A stretch of 64,000 nucleotides of DNA from Sulfitobacter sp. HGT1 (GTDB lineage Bacteria > Pseudomonadota > Alphaproteobacteria > Rhodobacterales > Rhodobacteraceae): NCBI RefSeq assembly GCF_013282155.1, contig NZ_BLWI01000005.1, positions 62,001 through 126,000 on the forward strand, written 5' to 3'. Shown here in pieces: positions 1 through 8,179 of the stretch. The position numbers and the translations under genes are program-made. The notes beneath the pieces were generated by a model. That model was not told the origin of the DNA, ran no database searches, and saw only the letters and a list, made by a program, of their open reading frames with translations. Position 1 is the stretch's first letter. Each line of letters begins with the position of its first letter.

Positions 1-616
1 ACCCCGGGTGGTCTTTTTCAGAACCCCAGTTGTATGGAAGAAACTGAACAGTTCTGAAAGCGCGATCCCTAAATTGCTCATTGCCATCGATAAGATGCTG
101 GAACTTGGGAAGTCCTGCGAGAATGAGTGTGACCCCTGTTTCATCGACAAAGGTCTTGAAGTGATCTGTTGCCCCGCGCGCGGAAAGATTTGCGCCTCGC
201 TCAGCACAATGACTGCATTCATCGAGTGCGATGAATTTAATCCCCTGGTCACGCACGGCTTTCAGGAGCCTGTCTCGGACGAGGGCAGTCGTTTCCTTGC
301 CGTGAAAGCTCAATCCAATTGCCGTCAGCATTGAGCGGTAGAGCTCACGATCATTCGGTTTCGGCGGGATGGTCGAAAGGCCAAAGTCCGAAGATGGAAA
401 TAGATGCCCAGACGGAGCCGCAACAGTTTGCAATTGCTCTTGCATATCCTTCAACAGCTCCGATTTGCCGCATCTTGTCGGACCAAGAAATGGAATGATC
501 GAGCCGCCGCGGTCCTCAGCGAGTTCGATCAACTCCCGTACATTTGCGCTGACTTGATCATATCGCTCATGCGCGACATGGACATCCAAGGCCTTGGAAA
601 AATCAACGATAGTCAT
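1..616 (-). CDS. TniB/TnsC-like AAA+ transposition ATPase (partial)
   Basis: The reading frame opens with ATG at 616 and runs off the left edge of the window, so only about 205 N-terminal residues are visible. A Walker A motif (GPTRCGKS, residues 45-52), a Walker B segment (IKFIALDE, about 126-133) and a following sensor-like strand (LILAGLPK, about 164-171) mark an AAA+ ATPase. In Tn7-like and Tn5053-like elements such ATPases link the target-selection protein to the DDE transposase. The start overlaps the stop of the upstream transposase gene by four bases (ATGA), so the two are translationally coupled. This placement after TnsA- and TnsB-like genes is the main reason for the TniB/TnsC call over a generic AAA protein. 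The C-terminal part and any following TniQ/TnsD gene lie outside the window. Confidence 0.85.
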   Translation of the reverse strand, partial: MTIVDFSKALDVHVAHERYDQVSANVRELIELAEDRGGSIIPFLGPTRCGKSELLKDMQEQLQTVAAPSGHLFPSSDFGLSTIPPKPNDRELYRSMLTAIGLSFHGKETTALVRDRLLKAVRDQGIKFIALDECSHCAERGANLSARGATDHFKTFVDETGVTLILAGLPKFQHLIDGNEQFRDRAFRTVQFLPYNWGSEKDHPG

Positions 617-2562
617 GACTTTGTCCGTTGTCTGACTGTCGGCAGGATAGCGGGTCGTTCCAACGGTCTTGTAGGCAGTTGAACTTCAATGACACTCTCA
701 GACTTTGAAGTTGACCGGCGCGAATTCCTCACGATCTCTGATGTTCGGCCTTTCTGAACTGCGCTCCGTTTCGCCTCCTTGAGCTTTGTTCCTGGCTTGC
801 GAACCTTAATGGCGTGCCCGTTCGAAATCGCCGCCAGGATCTCACTGGCGCTCAGATCCTGCGCTGCGTCATGCCCAAGTTTCGTTCGTATTCTTTTGAG
901 TTCTTCAAATGTGATGGCAGGCATATCCGGATCTTTCGCAGAAACGAAAAAAGTGTGGCCCGTCGTCGGGTCACTGACCGCGATCTCCCTAATATCGGTG
1001 GGATCTATGCTGATATCGACCAACTGCCCCGGACCGACCGATTTTACATACTCGCGCAACTCCGGTGAGGAATACTGGATTTTCTCATATTCGATACCGT
1101 ACCGCTGCACCTTTCTGGTGCCCTTACGAAGATAAAACATCTGCCTGAGCTGATGGCGGCTGGGCGGCTCGATAATCAGATGTTCTTCGGCCAGCCGTTG
1201 CCAGCAATCATAGGGTGCTTCACGAGTTCTTAAGGCGCTTTGAATGCGTTTTCTGGACTTGCGCGCGTAGACATCGTAGCGCCACTTCTGGATGGCTGAC
1301 TCCAGATCCTGACAAGTGAGCTGTGCCTCCCGCTGTGCCTTCTTGGTCCGTTCTTTGGCTCCAATCAAATCAGTTTGCGTCGCTCCGGGAAGAGTTCTCA
1401 GGAAGCGGTTCAGCTCCAGAAAAAAGCGTTCAATGAACGGCTTTCGATCCGGTTGTCCCGGGATATTCTTGCGAAGTTCGAAGCTGGCATTCTTCAGGCA
1501 GGCCTCGATTAGTTCGCCAGAGTTCTCACTGCCTTGGTCAGTAACGACCACCCGCAAGCGTCCACACGTTTGCATCGGATACTCGATATCGTGTTTTTCA
1601 AAGAAAGCAGCATCCTTGACCGTCATCGTCTCTTTGAGCGTTTTGGCCACCATGATCGAATTGGGATCTTCGAGGGAAACTGTAATGCCAACAATAACCC
1701 CCGTCGCACAATCGATCGCAGCACATATCGTGGGCCGACCAAGGACTACCCACTCCTCGTCTACGACGAAGATATCGGCGACGGTACAGTCCAACTCAAC
1801 GCGCTCCAAAGGTGCGGTCACTGTTTGGAACTCCGCAGCTTGAAGTACAGCACGACGTCCCTCCGGACCACCGATCCTGGCCTTGATGATGTCCGCATGT
1901 GGAAGCCGCTTCACAATTGTACGAACGACCTTTTCGCCATGAGGGCTCGGCTTCATGCCGTTCTCTTCACATCTCGCAGTATAAATACTGCCCGCTTCCG
2001 CCGTCAGAGATTTAATCGTGTATCGGTCAGAAGCGATGTAGCTCTTTTCCAACAGGTCATGGACGATATCATCGAAAACATGGTCATGACGTGGTAAATA
2101 ATTCCCTGAATTACCTGATTTTTCCAAGAGATTTGGTTCACCGCCTTGAAGCCAGAGCTTCAACCATATCTGTAGGGTTCGCACGGTTGGGAACCCCTTT
2201 TTCCGCCAGTCGTATTCTTCTCGGTCGGCGTAACGATGACGTAAAATTTTATGTATTTCGCTCCATGCGACCCCTTGATCCCGCATTCTGATGACTTCGC
2301 GCGAAATTCCGGATCTAAATCGAAGTTCGCGCTGATGCTCACCTGAGATCAGTAGAACTTGTTCTTGCTGCCCGGCAGACGTGTCGGAGACGAAACCCTG
2401 GGCAACAAATGTGCGGAAATCAGCTTCTGGGATCTCGTGCTCAATGCCTTTGGGCGATCTGAGCCTGTAAGCCGCGCTGCCATTAACCTTGCCAAGAACC
2501 TCATGAACTTCACCATTCAGCGCCAGTTTTCGGCCGTCATACTCGAGGATGTATCTATTCAT
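613..2562 (-). CDS. TnsB/TniA-like DDE transposase
   Basis: A 649-residue transposase of the Mu/TniA/TnsB type, which joins transposon ends to target DNA. The rve-type catalytic core carries a DDE triad seen as D258 (in VELDCTV), D342 (in VVTDQGSEN) and E378 (in KPFIERFF). The N-terminal about 240 residues are basic and should hold the end-binding helix-turn-helix domains. The segment after the core, rich in arginine and aromatics, fits the Mu C-terminal beta-barrel domain. The tail from about residue 590 is low-complexity and basic, suitable for contacting the ATPase. It lies in a leftward operon: its ATG overlaps the TnsA-like stop by four bases and its stop overlaps the TniB-like start. 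The length is close to that of TniA/TnsB proteins. Family assignment is strong; the exact subfamily is not resolved by eye. Confidence 0.93.
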   Translation of the reverse strand: MNRYILEYDGRKLALNGEVHEVLGKVNGSAAYRLRSPKGIEHEIPEADFRTFVAQGFVSDTSAGQQEQVLLISGEHQRELRFRSGISREVIRMRDQGVAWSEIHKILRHRYADREEYDWRKKGFPTVRTLQIWLKLWLQGGEPNLLEKSGNSGNYLPRHDHVFDDIVHDLLEKSYIASDRYTIKSLTAEAGSIYTARCEENGMKPSPHGEKVVRTIVKRLPHADIIKARIGGPEGRRAVLQAAEFQTVTAPLERVELDCTVADIFVVDEEWVVLGRPTICAAIDCATGVIVGITVSLEDPNSIMVAKTLKETMTVKDAAFFEKHDIEYPMQTCGRLRVVVTDQGSENSGELIEACLKNASFELRKNIPGQPDRKPFIERFFLELNRFLRTLPGATQTDLIGAKERTKKAQREAQLTCQDLESAIQKWRYDVYARKSRKRIQSALRTREAPYDCWQRLAEEHLIIEPPSRHQLRQMFYLRKGTRKVQRYGIEYEKIQYSSPELREYVKSVGPGQLVDISIDPTDIREIAVSDPTTGHTFFVSAKDPDMPAITFEELKRIRTKLGHDAAQDLSASEILAAISNGHAIKVRKPGTKLKEAKRSAVQKGRTSEIVRNSRRSTSKSESVIEVQLPTRPLERPAILPTVRQRTKS

Positions 2563-3281
2563 AGGTCAAAGACCTGCAAATGCGCTTTGGAACCGCGAGA
2601 GGGCTTCAAAACTGTATTCTTGGTCAAAGGGACGCCGGCAACGTCGAAGCTGAGATCCCCAGCAACGATCAACCGCAACACCTCAGTATCGGAAAAGCCA
2701 GGGAGAGAGGCGATCTGAGCAAAGCGCAGACCATCATCGTCGAGTAATGCCGCCCTTTCCGCATTTTCCGGACCTGGCGCATCATCCATTACCGACTTCA
2801 GCATGCGAATATTCTGGGCCGCCGCCGCCTGTAGAATTGCTTCGGTTGCAATGAGTAGTTTGAGACCCCACGATGCCATCGTTCCGGGATATCCGAGATA
2901 TTCGGGTTTATCTTCGAGCCATGATGTATGTTTAGCTTCAAGGAAAACTGAGCGTCTACACACCATGGTGGCTTCAAAATCTGGTGTATAGATCTTGGGC
3001 TTATAGCCGCCCGGCTGCTGAGCGGCCTTTAAGGTCTCCTTGTCCGAATATCGCTTTCCGCTGATCATATCAAACGTCGCGGGTTGAGGAGAAACGGCCA
3101 CCACACGGGGGTCCAACATCAGCAGCATGCATAGCGTTGCTTCGAGATCACTTTCAACTTGAATCATGCCGTCCAGCTTCGGGCCTGACAAGAAGCTGGC
3201 CTTCTTGATCAATCCTCTTTGGTGGATACGGCGAGCGGTGGGTGATGCAAACTTATCGACTTTCATAACCCAATCTGGCAT
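2559..3281 (-). CDS. TnsA-like transposon endonuclease subunit
   Basis: A 240-residue PD-(D/E)XK nuclease of the heteromeric transposase type. In Tn7, TnsA cuts the 5' ends of the element while TnsB cuts the 3' ends, giving cut-and-paste movement. Visible catalytic residues are E43 (in QVESDLE), D101 (in YTPDFE) and E115-x-K117 (in FLEAK). The conserved (V)ESxLE and TPDF contexts fit the TnsA N-terminal domain. The start at 3281 is preferred over the longer frame from 3380 because AGGA lies about nine bases upstream and because the extra residues look like non-coding sequence. It is the first gene of a tnsA-tnsB-tnsC-like operon with four-base overlaps. A target-site selector (TnsD/TniQ) is not visible and would have to lie left of the window. 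Confidence 0.88.
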   Translation of the reverse strand: MPDWVMKVDKFASPTARRIHQRGLIKKASFLSGPKLDGMIQVESDLEATLCMLLMLDPRVVAVSPQPATFDMISGKRYSDKETLKAAQQPGGYKPKIYTPDFEATMVCRRSVFLEAKHTSWLEDKPEYLGYPGTMASWGLKLLIATEAILQAAAAQNIRMLKSVMDDAPGPENAERAALLDDDGLRFAQIASLPGFSDTEVLRLIVAGDLSFDVAGVPLTKNTVLKPSRGSKAHLQVFDL

Positions 3282-3372
3282 ACTTCGATTCCTATTAGGA
3301 ATGCAAGGATGGATTGCATTGACCGGTCGGCAAACAGATGAACAGTTCAGATCACTTGAAGAGATCTCAGCC
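3282..3372. promoter_or_regulatory. Divergent promoter region with two inverted repeats
   Basis: A 91-base spacer between the leftward tnsA-like gene and the rightward unknown gene. It contains AATGCAA/TTGCATT arms around a 7-base centre (3300-3320), directly followed by the perfect 8-mer palindrome GACCGGTC (3321-3328). Paired palindromes between divergent genes suggest an operator. By position the spacer could also hold the transposon end, since in Tn7 the end lies just upstream of tnsA. No clear set of repeated TnsB-binding sites could be read, so the function remains open. Confidence 0.4.
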
Positions 3373-4170
3373 ATGGACACCTGGCTCGAGTTCGGTTGCG
3401 CATTGATTCACGCAATGAATAGCCATGACCGCTACGGTTTGCCGAGTGGGCAAGCGGTCCTGACAAAGGTGTCACATCTCCGGAAAAGGCAGGAGATGAG
3501 CATGAGAAAAGTTTTGGTCGCTACTGAATTCATTAGACTGCATTTTCCTGAAGTTTTCCTGAACGGGGAACAGGAACTCACACTGACGGACGCACTGAAA
3601 ATGCGGACGATCTTCACTAAGAACGTCGATCAAGTCGATAAGATGACCGCTGAGATACTTGAGAGTATTCACAATAATGAATCGTTCAAAAAAACGATTT
3701 CGGCTTATGAGAAGGCGGCCGCGGTGGAGGCCGGTGGCTACATCAATCCTGCCCAGAAGGCTTCGTCGTTCCGTTCCGCGCTAAGATTGCATCTGGAGGA
3801 AAATCTGGCGGACTACATGGGTCCTGGTGATTTTGCACTGTTTGGAGGCAAGGTTGTGACACCTCATGCTGATCTGACCATTATGCGGAATGGCCTGCCG
3901 CACGTCGCAATCGAAACCAGACCTGCCAAGCGTGGCGTTCAGGTTCGTGAGATTTACGAGCTTCTGGGCGTTTGCGGACTGCGACTCAAACCCGTCGCAA
4001 AGAACTGGATTATCTGCGATCCATCTTGGACACGCTACCTCCAACAGATCGAGAAATGCCGGTCCGATGTGAGCTTGAAAGGGATCAGCGTGGGTATTTT
4101 TGATCCAGATTCGTCTCGCCCTCAGGTTTCATGGAGTGATTCCCGCCAATCATTCGCTGACATAAAGTGA
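3373..4170 (+). CDS. Protein of unknown function between Tn7-like module and R-M genes
   Basis: A predicted 265-residue protein that I do not recognise. The start at ATG 3373 is chosen because GAAGAG lies about ten bases upstream and because the longer frame from 3166 would run far into the opposing tnsA-like gene; ATG 3301 is an alternative. The first 140 or so residues are predominantly helical and basic. The C-terminal half looks alpha/beta, with a stretch HADLTIMRNGLPHVAIETRPAK (about residues 170-191), in which a D then an IE-x3-AK pattern is faintly reminiscent of nuclease folds. That resemblance is weak and is not a functional call. It is divergent from the tnsA-like gene and 104 bases upstream of hsdR on the same strand. 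It could be transposon cargo, an island regulator or an accessory defence protein. Confidence 0.6.
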   Translation: MDTWLEFGCALIHAMNSHDRYGLPSGQAVLTKVSHLRKRQEMSMRKVLVATEFIRLHFPEVFLNGEQELTLTDALKMRTIFTKNVDQVDKMTAEILESIHNNESFKKTISAYEKAAAVEAGGYINPAQKASSFRSALRLHLEENLADYMGPGDFALFGGKVVTPHADLTIMRNGLPHVAIETRPAKRGVQVREIYELLGVCGLRLKPVAKNWIICDPSWTRYLQQIEKCRSDVSLKGISVGIFDPDSSRPQVSWSDSRQSFADIK

Positions 4171-4274
4171 ATTGGTGGGACATGCTCGCTCGAAAGTTGA
4201 GAAAACATAATAACTCCAGTTGTCTATATGACCCCATGCAGTAGTTTGGTCCTATATTAAAATGGATTTGAATT

Positions 4275-6728
4275 ATGAATGGTCAGCGCTTTTCAGAGCG
4301 AGATGTATGTAGCAAATTCATAATGCCTGCACTTATCAAATCCGGGTGGGATCTGAAAACGCAGATTTCAGAAGAGAAGACCCTTACTGACGGGCGCATC
4401 ATCGTTCGCGGCAAGATGGTTGCCCGTGGTCGCCAAAAACGGGCAGATTATGTGCTCTATCTAAAGCCCAACATTCCGATCGCTGTGATTGAAGCGAAGG
4501 ACAACCGCCATAGCGTCAGCGACGGCATGCAGCAGGCCTTGACCTATGCTAAAATGCTTCGGGTTCCCTTTGCTTTCTCATCGAACGGTGATGGCTTCGT
4601 TTTCCATGATGCGACAGGGCAGTCCACTTCTTTGGAGGCGCAAATCGGTCTGGATGACTTTCCGTCGCCGGAGACACTGTTTGCAAAATACAAGGCATGG
4701 AAGGGGATCTCCGATCCCCAAGCTGATACTGCATTCTATCCGTATTTCGATGATGGAAAGACGCCACGATACTATCAGATGAACGCAGTAAACGCGTCGC
4801 TTGAAGCAATCTCCAAGGGTCAGCAACGTTTGCTTCTTGTCATGGCGACGGGCACGGGTAAGACCCTCACGGCCTTCCAAATCATTTGGCGTCTCTGGAA
4901 GTCCGGTGCCAAGAAACGAGTTCTCTTCCTTGCAGATCGCAACATTCTCATCGATCAGACCATGGTCAACGATTTCCGGCCCTTTATCGGAGATATGGCC
5001 AAGTTATCTTCGCACTCGAAGACTATTGAACGACCTGACGGCACCAGCGAGCACCTTACCTTGGCCGTCGACAAGAAACGCCGCATCAATACAGCGTATC
5101 AGATATATCTCGGCCTCTATCAGGCACTGACCGGTCCTCAGGAGAGCCAGAAGATCTTCAAGGAGCTTTCACCTGACTTTTTTGACCTGATCATCATTGA
5201 TGAGTGCCACCGCGGTAGCGCGGCGGATGATTCTGCCTGGCGTGAAATCCTTGAGCATTTTTCGAGCGCCACACATATTGGCCTGACCGCCACACCGAAA
5301 GAAACTGAATACGCTTCCAATATCGATTACTTCGGCGAGCCAGTCTATTCCTACACGTTGCGTGAGGGGATCGACGACGGCTTCCTGGCACCCTACAAAG
5401 TTATCAAATGCCACATTGACCGCGACGTGGCTGGTTACCGACCAGAGTCCGGTCAGCTTGATCGCGACGGTGTCGAGGTTGACGACCGCATCTACAACAC
5501 GAAAGACTTTGACCGCGTCATTGTCATTGATGACCGCACCAAATTAGTTGCGCAACGGATTACACAGTTCCTGAGGGAAAGCGGTGACCGGATGCAGAAG
5601 ACCATCGTGTTCTGCGTTGATGAAGAACATGCCGCGCGCATGCGGCAGGCCCTCATCAATGAAAATGAGGATCTTGTTAAGAAAGATAACCGGTATGTCA
5701 TGCGGATCACTGGCAGTGACAAAGAGGGGATCAACCAGCTTGCGAATTTCATTGACCCTGAAGCGCCCTATCCAGTGATCGTCACGACATCCCGTCTTCT
5801 AAGCACAGGAGTGGACGCCCAGACATGCCGCCTGATTGTTCTTGATCGCCAGATTGGGTCCATGACTGAATTCAAACAGATCGTCGGCAGAGGCACTCGT
5901 GTGCACAAGGACACGGGCAAATACTATTTCACCCTGATGGATTTTCGCGGTGCCACGAGTCATTTTGCAGATCCCGATTTCGACGGCGATCCGGTTCAAA
6001 TTTATCAGCCCACTGGCGATGATCCGATGGTGCCTCCGGAGGAGGATGGCGCTCTCGGAACAGTTGGAGAAGGTGGCTGGGCCGACGAAATCGATGGCAT
6101 TGAAGTCCTGATTGACCCAACAAACCCAGGAACGATCGACACAGGTGGTGATAGCGGACCAATTCGGAAGGTTTACGTCGATGGTGTCGGTGCCATGATC
6201 CTGAAGGAACGGGTCGAATACCTTGACGCTGACGGAAACCTCATCACTGAAAGCCTCAAAGACTTCACCCGTAAGCACCTGACCAAACGGTTTGCCTCCA
6301 TGGACGATTTTCTGAGGCGTTGGAATGCGGAAGATCGCAAACAAGCCATCATTGACGAACTCGCAGACGAAGGTCTTGATCTGAACCTGATTGGTGCGGA
6401 GCTAAACAAGGACCTTGATCCATTTGACCTCGTTTGCCACATCGCGTTTGACGCGAAGCCGCTGACTCGCAAGGAACGGGCGGATAGCGTTAAGAAGCGG
6501 GACGTATTCAATCGCTATGGCGACAAAGCCCGCGCAGTTCTTGAAGCTCTGCTTGAAAAGTATGCTGACGAAGGCGTATTCGACCTCGAAGACACCAAGA
6601 TCTTGCAAATCAATCCGTTCTCACACATGGGAACGCCGATTGAGTTAATGCGTGCATTCGGGAAGAAACCTGACTACCTGCGGGCCGTTCATGACCTTCA
6701 GAATGCCCTATATGAAGAAAGCGCCTGA
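4275..6728 (+). CDS. hsdR: Type I restriction enzyme, R subunit (EcoEI-like)
   Basis: An 817-residue motor and nuclease subunit of a type I restriction-modification complex. It translocates DNA with ATP and cleaves unmodified DNA away from the recognition site. The N-terminal nuclease shows D58 (RADYVL) and E73-x-K75 (VIEAK). The superfamily 2 helicase core has Walker A ATGTGKT (191-197), a DEAD-like box DECH (309-312), TATP (338-341) and a motif VI with GRGTR. The length and the C-terminal region fit the EcoEI R family. The start at 4275 has no strong Shine-Dalgarno sequence; a TATATT hexamer at 4253-4258 could be a -10 box but lacks a well-spaced -35. It leads a cluster in which hsdM follows after five bases. 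No frameshift is seen. Confidence 0.95.
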   Translation: MNGQRFSERDVCSKFIMPALIKSGWDLKTQISEEKTLTDGRIIVRGKMVARGRQKRADYVLYLKPNIPIAVIEAKDNRHSVSDGMQQALTYAKMLRVPFAFSSNGDGFVFHDATGQSTSLEAQIGLDDFPSPETLFAKYKAWKGISDPQADTAFYPYFDDGKTPRYYQMNAVNASLEAISKGQQRLLLVMATGTGKTLTAFQIIWRLWKSGAKKRVLFLADRNILIDQTMVNDFRPFIGDMAKLSSHSKTIERPDGTSEHLTLAVDKKRRINTAYQIYLGLYQALTGPQESQKIFKELSPDFFDLIIIDECHRGSAADDSAWREILEHFSSATHIGLTATPKETEYASNIDYFGEPVYSYTLREGIDDGFLAPYKVIKCHIDRDVAGYRPESGQLDRDGVEVDDRIYNTKDFDRVIVIDDRTKLVAQRITQFLRESGDRMQKTIVFCVDEEHAARMRQALINENEDLVKKDNRYVMRITGSDKEGINQLANFIDPEAPYPVIVTTSRLLSTGVDAQTCRLIVLDRQIGSMTEFKQIVGRGTRVHKDTGKYYFTLMDFRGATSHFADPDFDGDPVQIYQPTGDDPMVPPEEDGALGTVGEGGWADEIDGIEVLIDPTNPGTIDTGGDSGPIRKVYVDGVGAMILKERVEYLDADGNLITESLKDFTRKHLTKRFASMDDFLRRWNAEDRKQAIIDELADEGLDLNLIGAELNKDLDPFDLVCHIAFDAKPLTRKERADSVKKRDVFNRYGDKARAVLEALLEKYADEGVFDLEDTKILQINPFSHMGTPIELMRAFGKKPDYLRAVHDLQNALYEESA

Positions 6729-6733
6729 CCGTC

Positions 6734-8179
6734 ATGTCCATGAGAAACCTCGTCAAATCTATCCAAGACGTAATGCGTAAAGATGTCGGCGTCGATGGTG
6801 ATGCCCAGCGTTTGTCCCAGCTTGTCTGGATGTTCTTCCTCAAGATCATCGACGATCAGGACGAAGCTTTGGAGTTCAACAGCGACGATTACACCTCGCC
6901 AATCCCAACGCATCTGCAATGGCGCACTTGGGCCGCCGATCCAGAAGGCATCACTGGCGACAACCTATTGGATTTCGTCAACGACACTCTCTTTCCAAAG
7001 CTGAAACAGCTGCCCGCGACCACGCCGCGTGCCAAAGTTGTCCGCTCGGTTTTCGAAGATGCCTACAACTACATGAAATCCGGTACCCTGATGCGGCAGG
7101 TGATCAACAAAATCGCGGAAGTGGATTTCAACTCTCTGACCGAACGCCAGCACTTCGGTGACCTCTACGAACAGCTCCTGAACGATCTGCAAAACGCCGG
7201 CAACGCTGGCGAATACTACACACCTCGTGCGGTCACGGCTTTCATGGTGAAGCAAATGGACCCAAAGCCTGGCGAGATCATTATGGACCCCGCTTGCGGC
7301 ACTGGTGGATTTCTGACCTGTGCCATGCGTCACATGCGCGACACCTATATCAAGCGTCCTGAGGATGAGGCGCTGATGCAGGCCTCCCTTCGCGCTGTGG
7401 AAAAGAAGCCACTACCCCACATGCTCTGCACCACCAACATGCTGTTGCATAATGTCGAGGAGCCATCCTGGGTCAAGCATGACAATACACTCGCCCGTCC
7501 ATTGATCAGTTGGACCAAGGACGAGCGCGTGGACATCGTGCTCACCAACCCGCCATTTGGCGGCAAGGAAGAGGACGGGATCGAAAACAACTTCCCGGCC
7601 TTCAAGACACGAGAAACAGCTGACCTGTTCCTCGCGCTCATCATCCGCCTTCTGAAAAAGAACGGTCGCGCCGCCGTGGTCCTGCCCGACGGCTCGCTCT
7701 TTGGCGAAGGCATCAAAACCCGGCTCAAGGAACACCTGCTGACCGAATGCAACCTGCACACCATCGTGCGGCTGCCGAACTCGGTCTTCAAACCCTACGC
7801 CTCCATCGGCACCAACCTGCTGTTCTTTGAAAAGGGCACGCCCACGCAAGACATCTGGTATTGGGAACACCGCGTGCCAGAGGGGCAAAAGGCCTATTCC
7901 ATGACCAGGCCCATCAAGCTGGAGCATCTGGATGACTGCGCCGCATGGTGGGGCGGTGCAACCCGCGAAGGGCGCGAGGAAAACGAACAGGCCTGGAAAG
8001 TGTCGATCGACACGATCCGCGAACGAGGTTTCAACCTCGACATCAAGAACCCCCATGTGGTCGAGGATGACCACGGCGACCCCGAAGACCTGCTGAACGA
8101 TCTGACCAAGGCAGAGGCGTCTGTCGAAGGCCTGCGGGCCGAGCTGAAGGCAATCCTGTCCGAGGCGTTGGCCCGATGA
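6734..8179 (+). CDS. hsdM: Type I restriction-modification DNA methyltransferase, M subunit
   Basis: A 481-residue adenine-N6 methyltransferase subunit, which protects host DNA and with HsdS forms the core of the restriction complex. After an N-terminal helical HsdM domain (about 1-140) come the AdoMet-binding motif I DPACGTGGF (185-193) and the catalytic motif IV NPPF (272-275), as expected for an N6-adenine (gamma-class) enzyme. The gene starts five bases after hsdR, and its stop overlaps the hsdS start (ATGA), so M and S should be produced in linked amounts. A second ATG two codons downstream is a possible alternative start. Length and motif order are normal and the enzyme looks intact. 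Confidence 0.96.
   Translation: MSMRNLVKSIQDVMRKDVGVDGDAQRLSQLVWMFFLKIIDDQDEALEFNSDDYTSPIPTHLQWRTWAADPEGITGDNLLDFVNDTLFPKLKQLPATTPRAKVVRSVFEDAYNYMKSGTLMRQVINKIAEVDFNSLTERQHFGDLYEQLLNDLQNAGNAGEYYTPRAVTAFMVKQMDPKPGEIIMDPACGTGGFLTCAMRHMRDTYIKRPEDEALMQASLRAVEKKPLPHMLCTTNMLLHNVEEPSWVKHDNTLARPLISWTKDERVDIVLTNPPFGGKEEDGIENNFPAFKTRETADLFLALIIRLLKKNGRAAVVLPDGSLFGEGIKTRLKEHLLTECNLHTIVRLPNSVFKPYASIGTNLLFFEKGTPTQDIWYWEHRVPEGQKAYSMTRPIKLEHLDDCAAWWGGATREGREENEQAWKVSIDTIRERGFNLDIKNPHVVEDDHGDPEDLLNDLTKAEASVEGLRAELKAILSEALAR

Noticed and set aside
3166..3372. Extended N-terminus of the unknown gene at 3373
   Set aside because: The 69 extra residues overlap the tnsA-like gene on the other strand, and a better-placed start exists at 3373.
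4171..4274. Full sigma-70 promoter before hsdR
   Set aside because: A TATATT hexamer is present, but the nearest TTGTCT lies 27 bases away, too far for a normal spacer.
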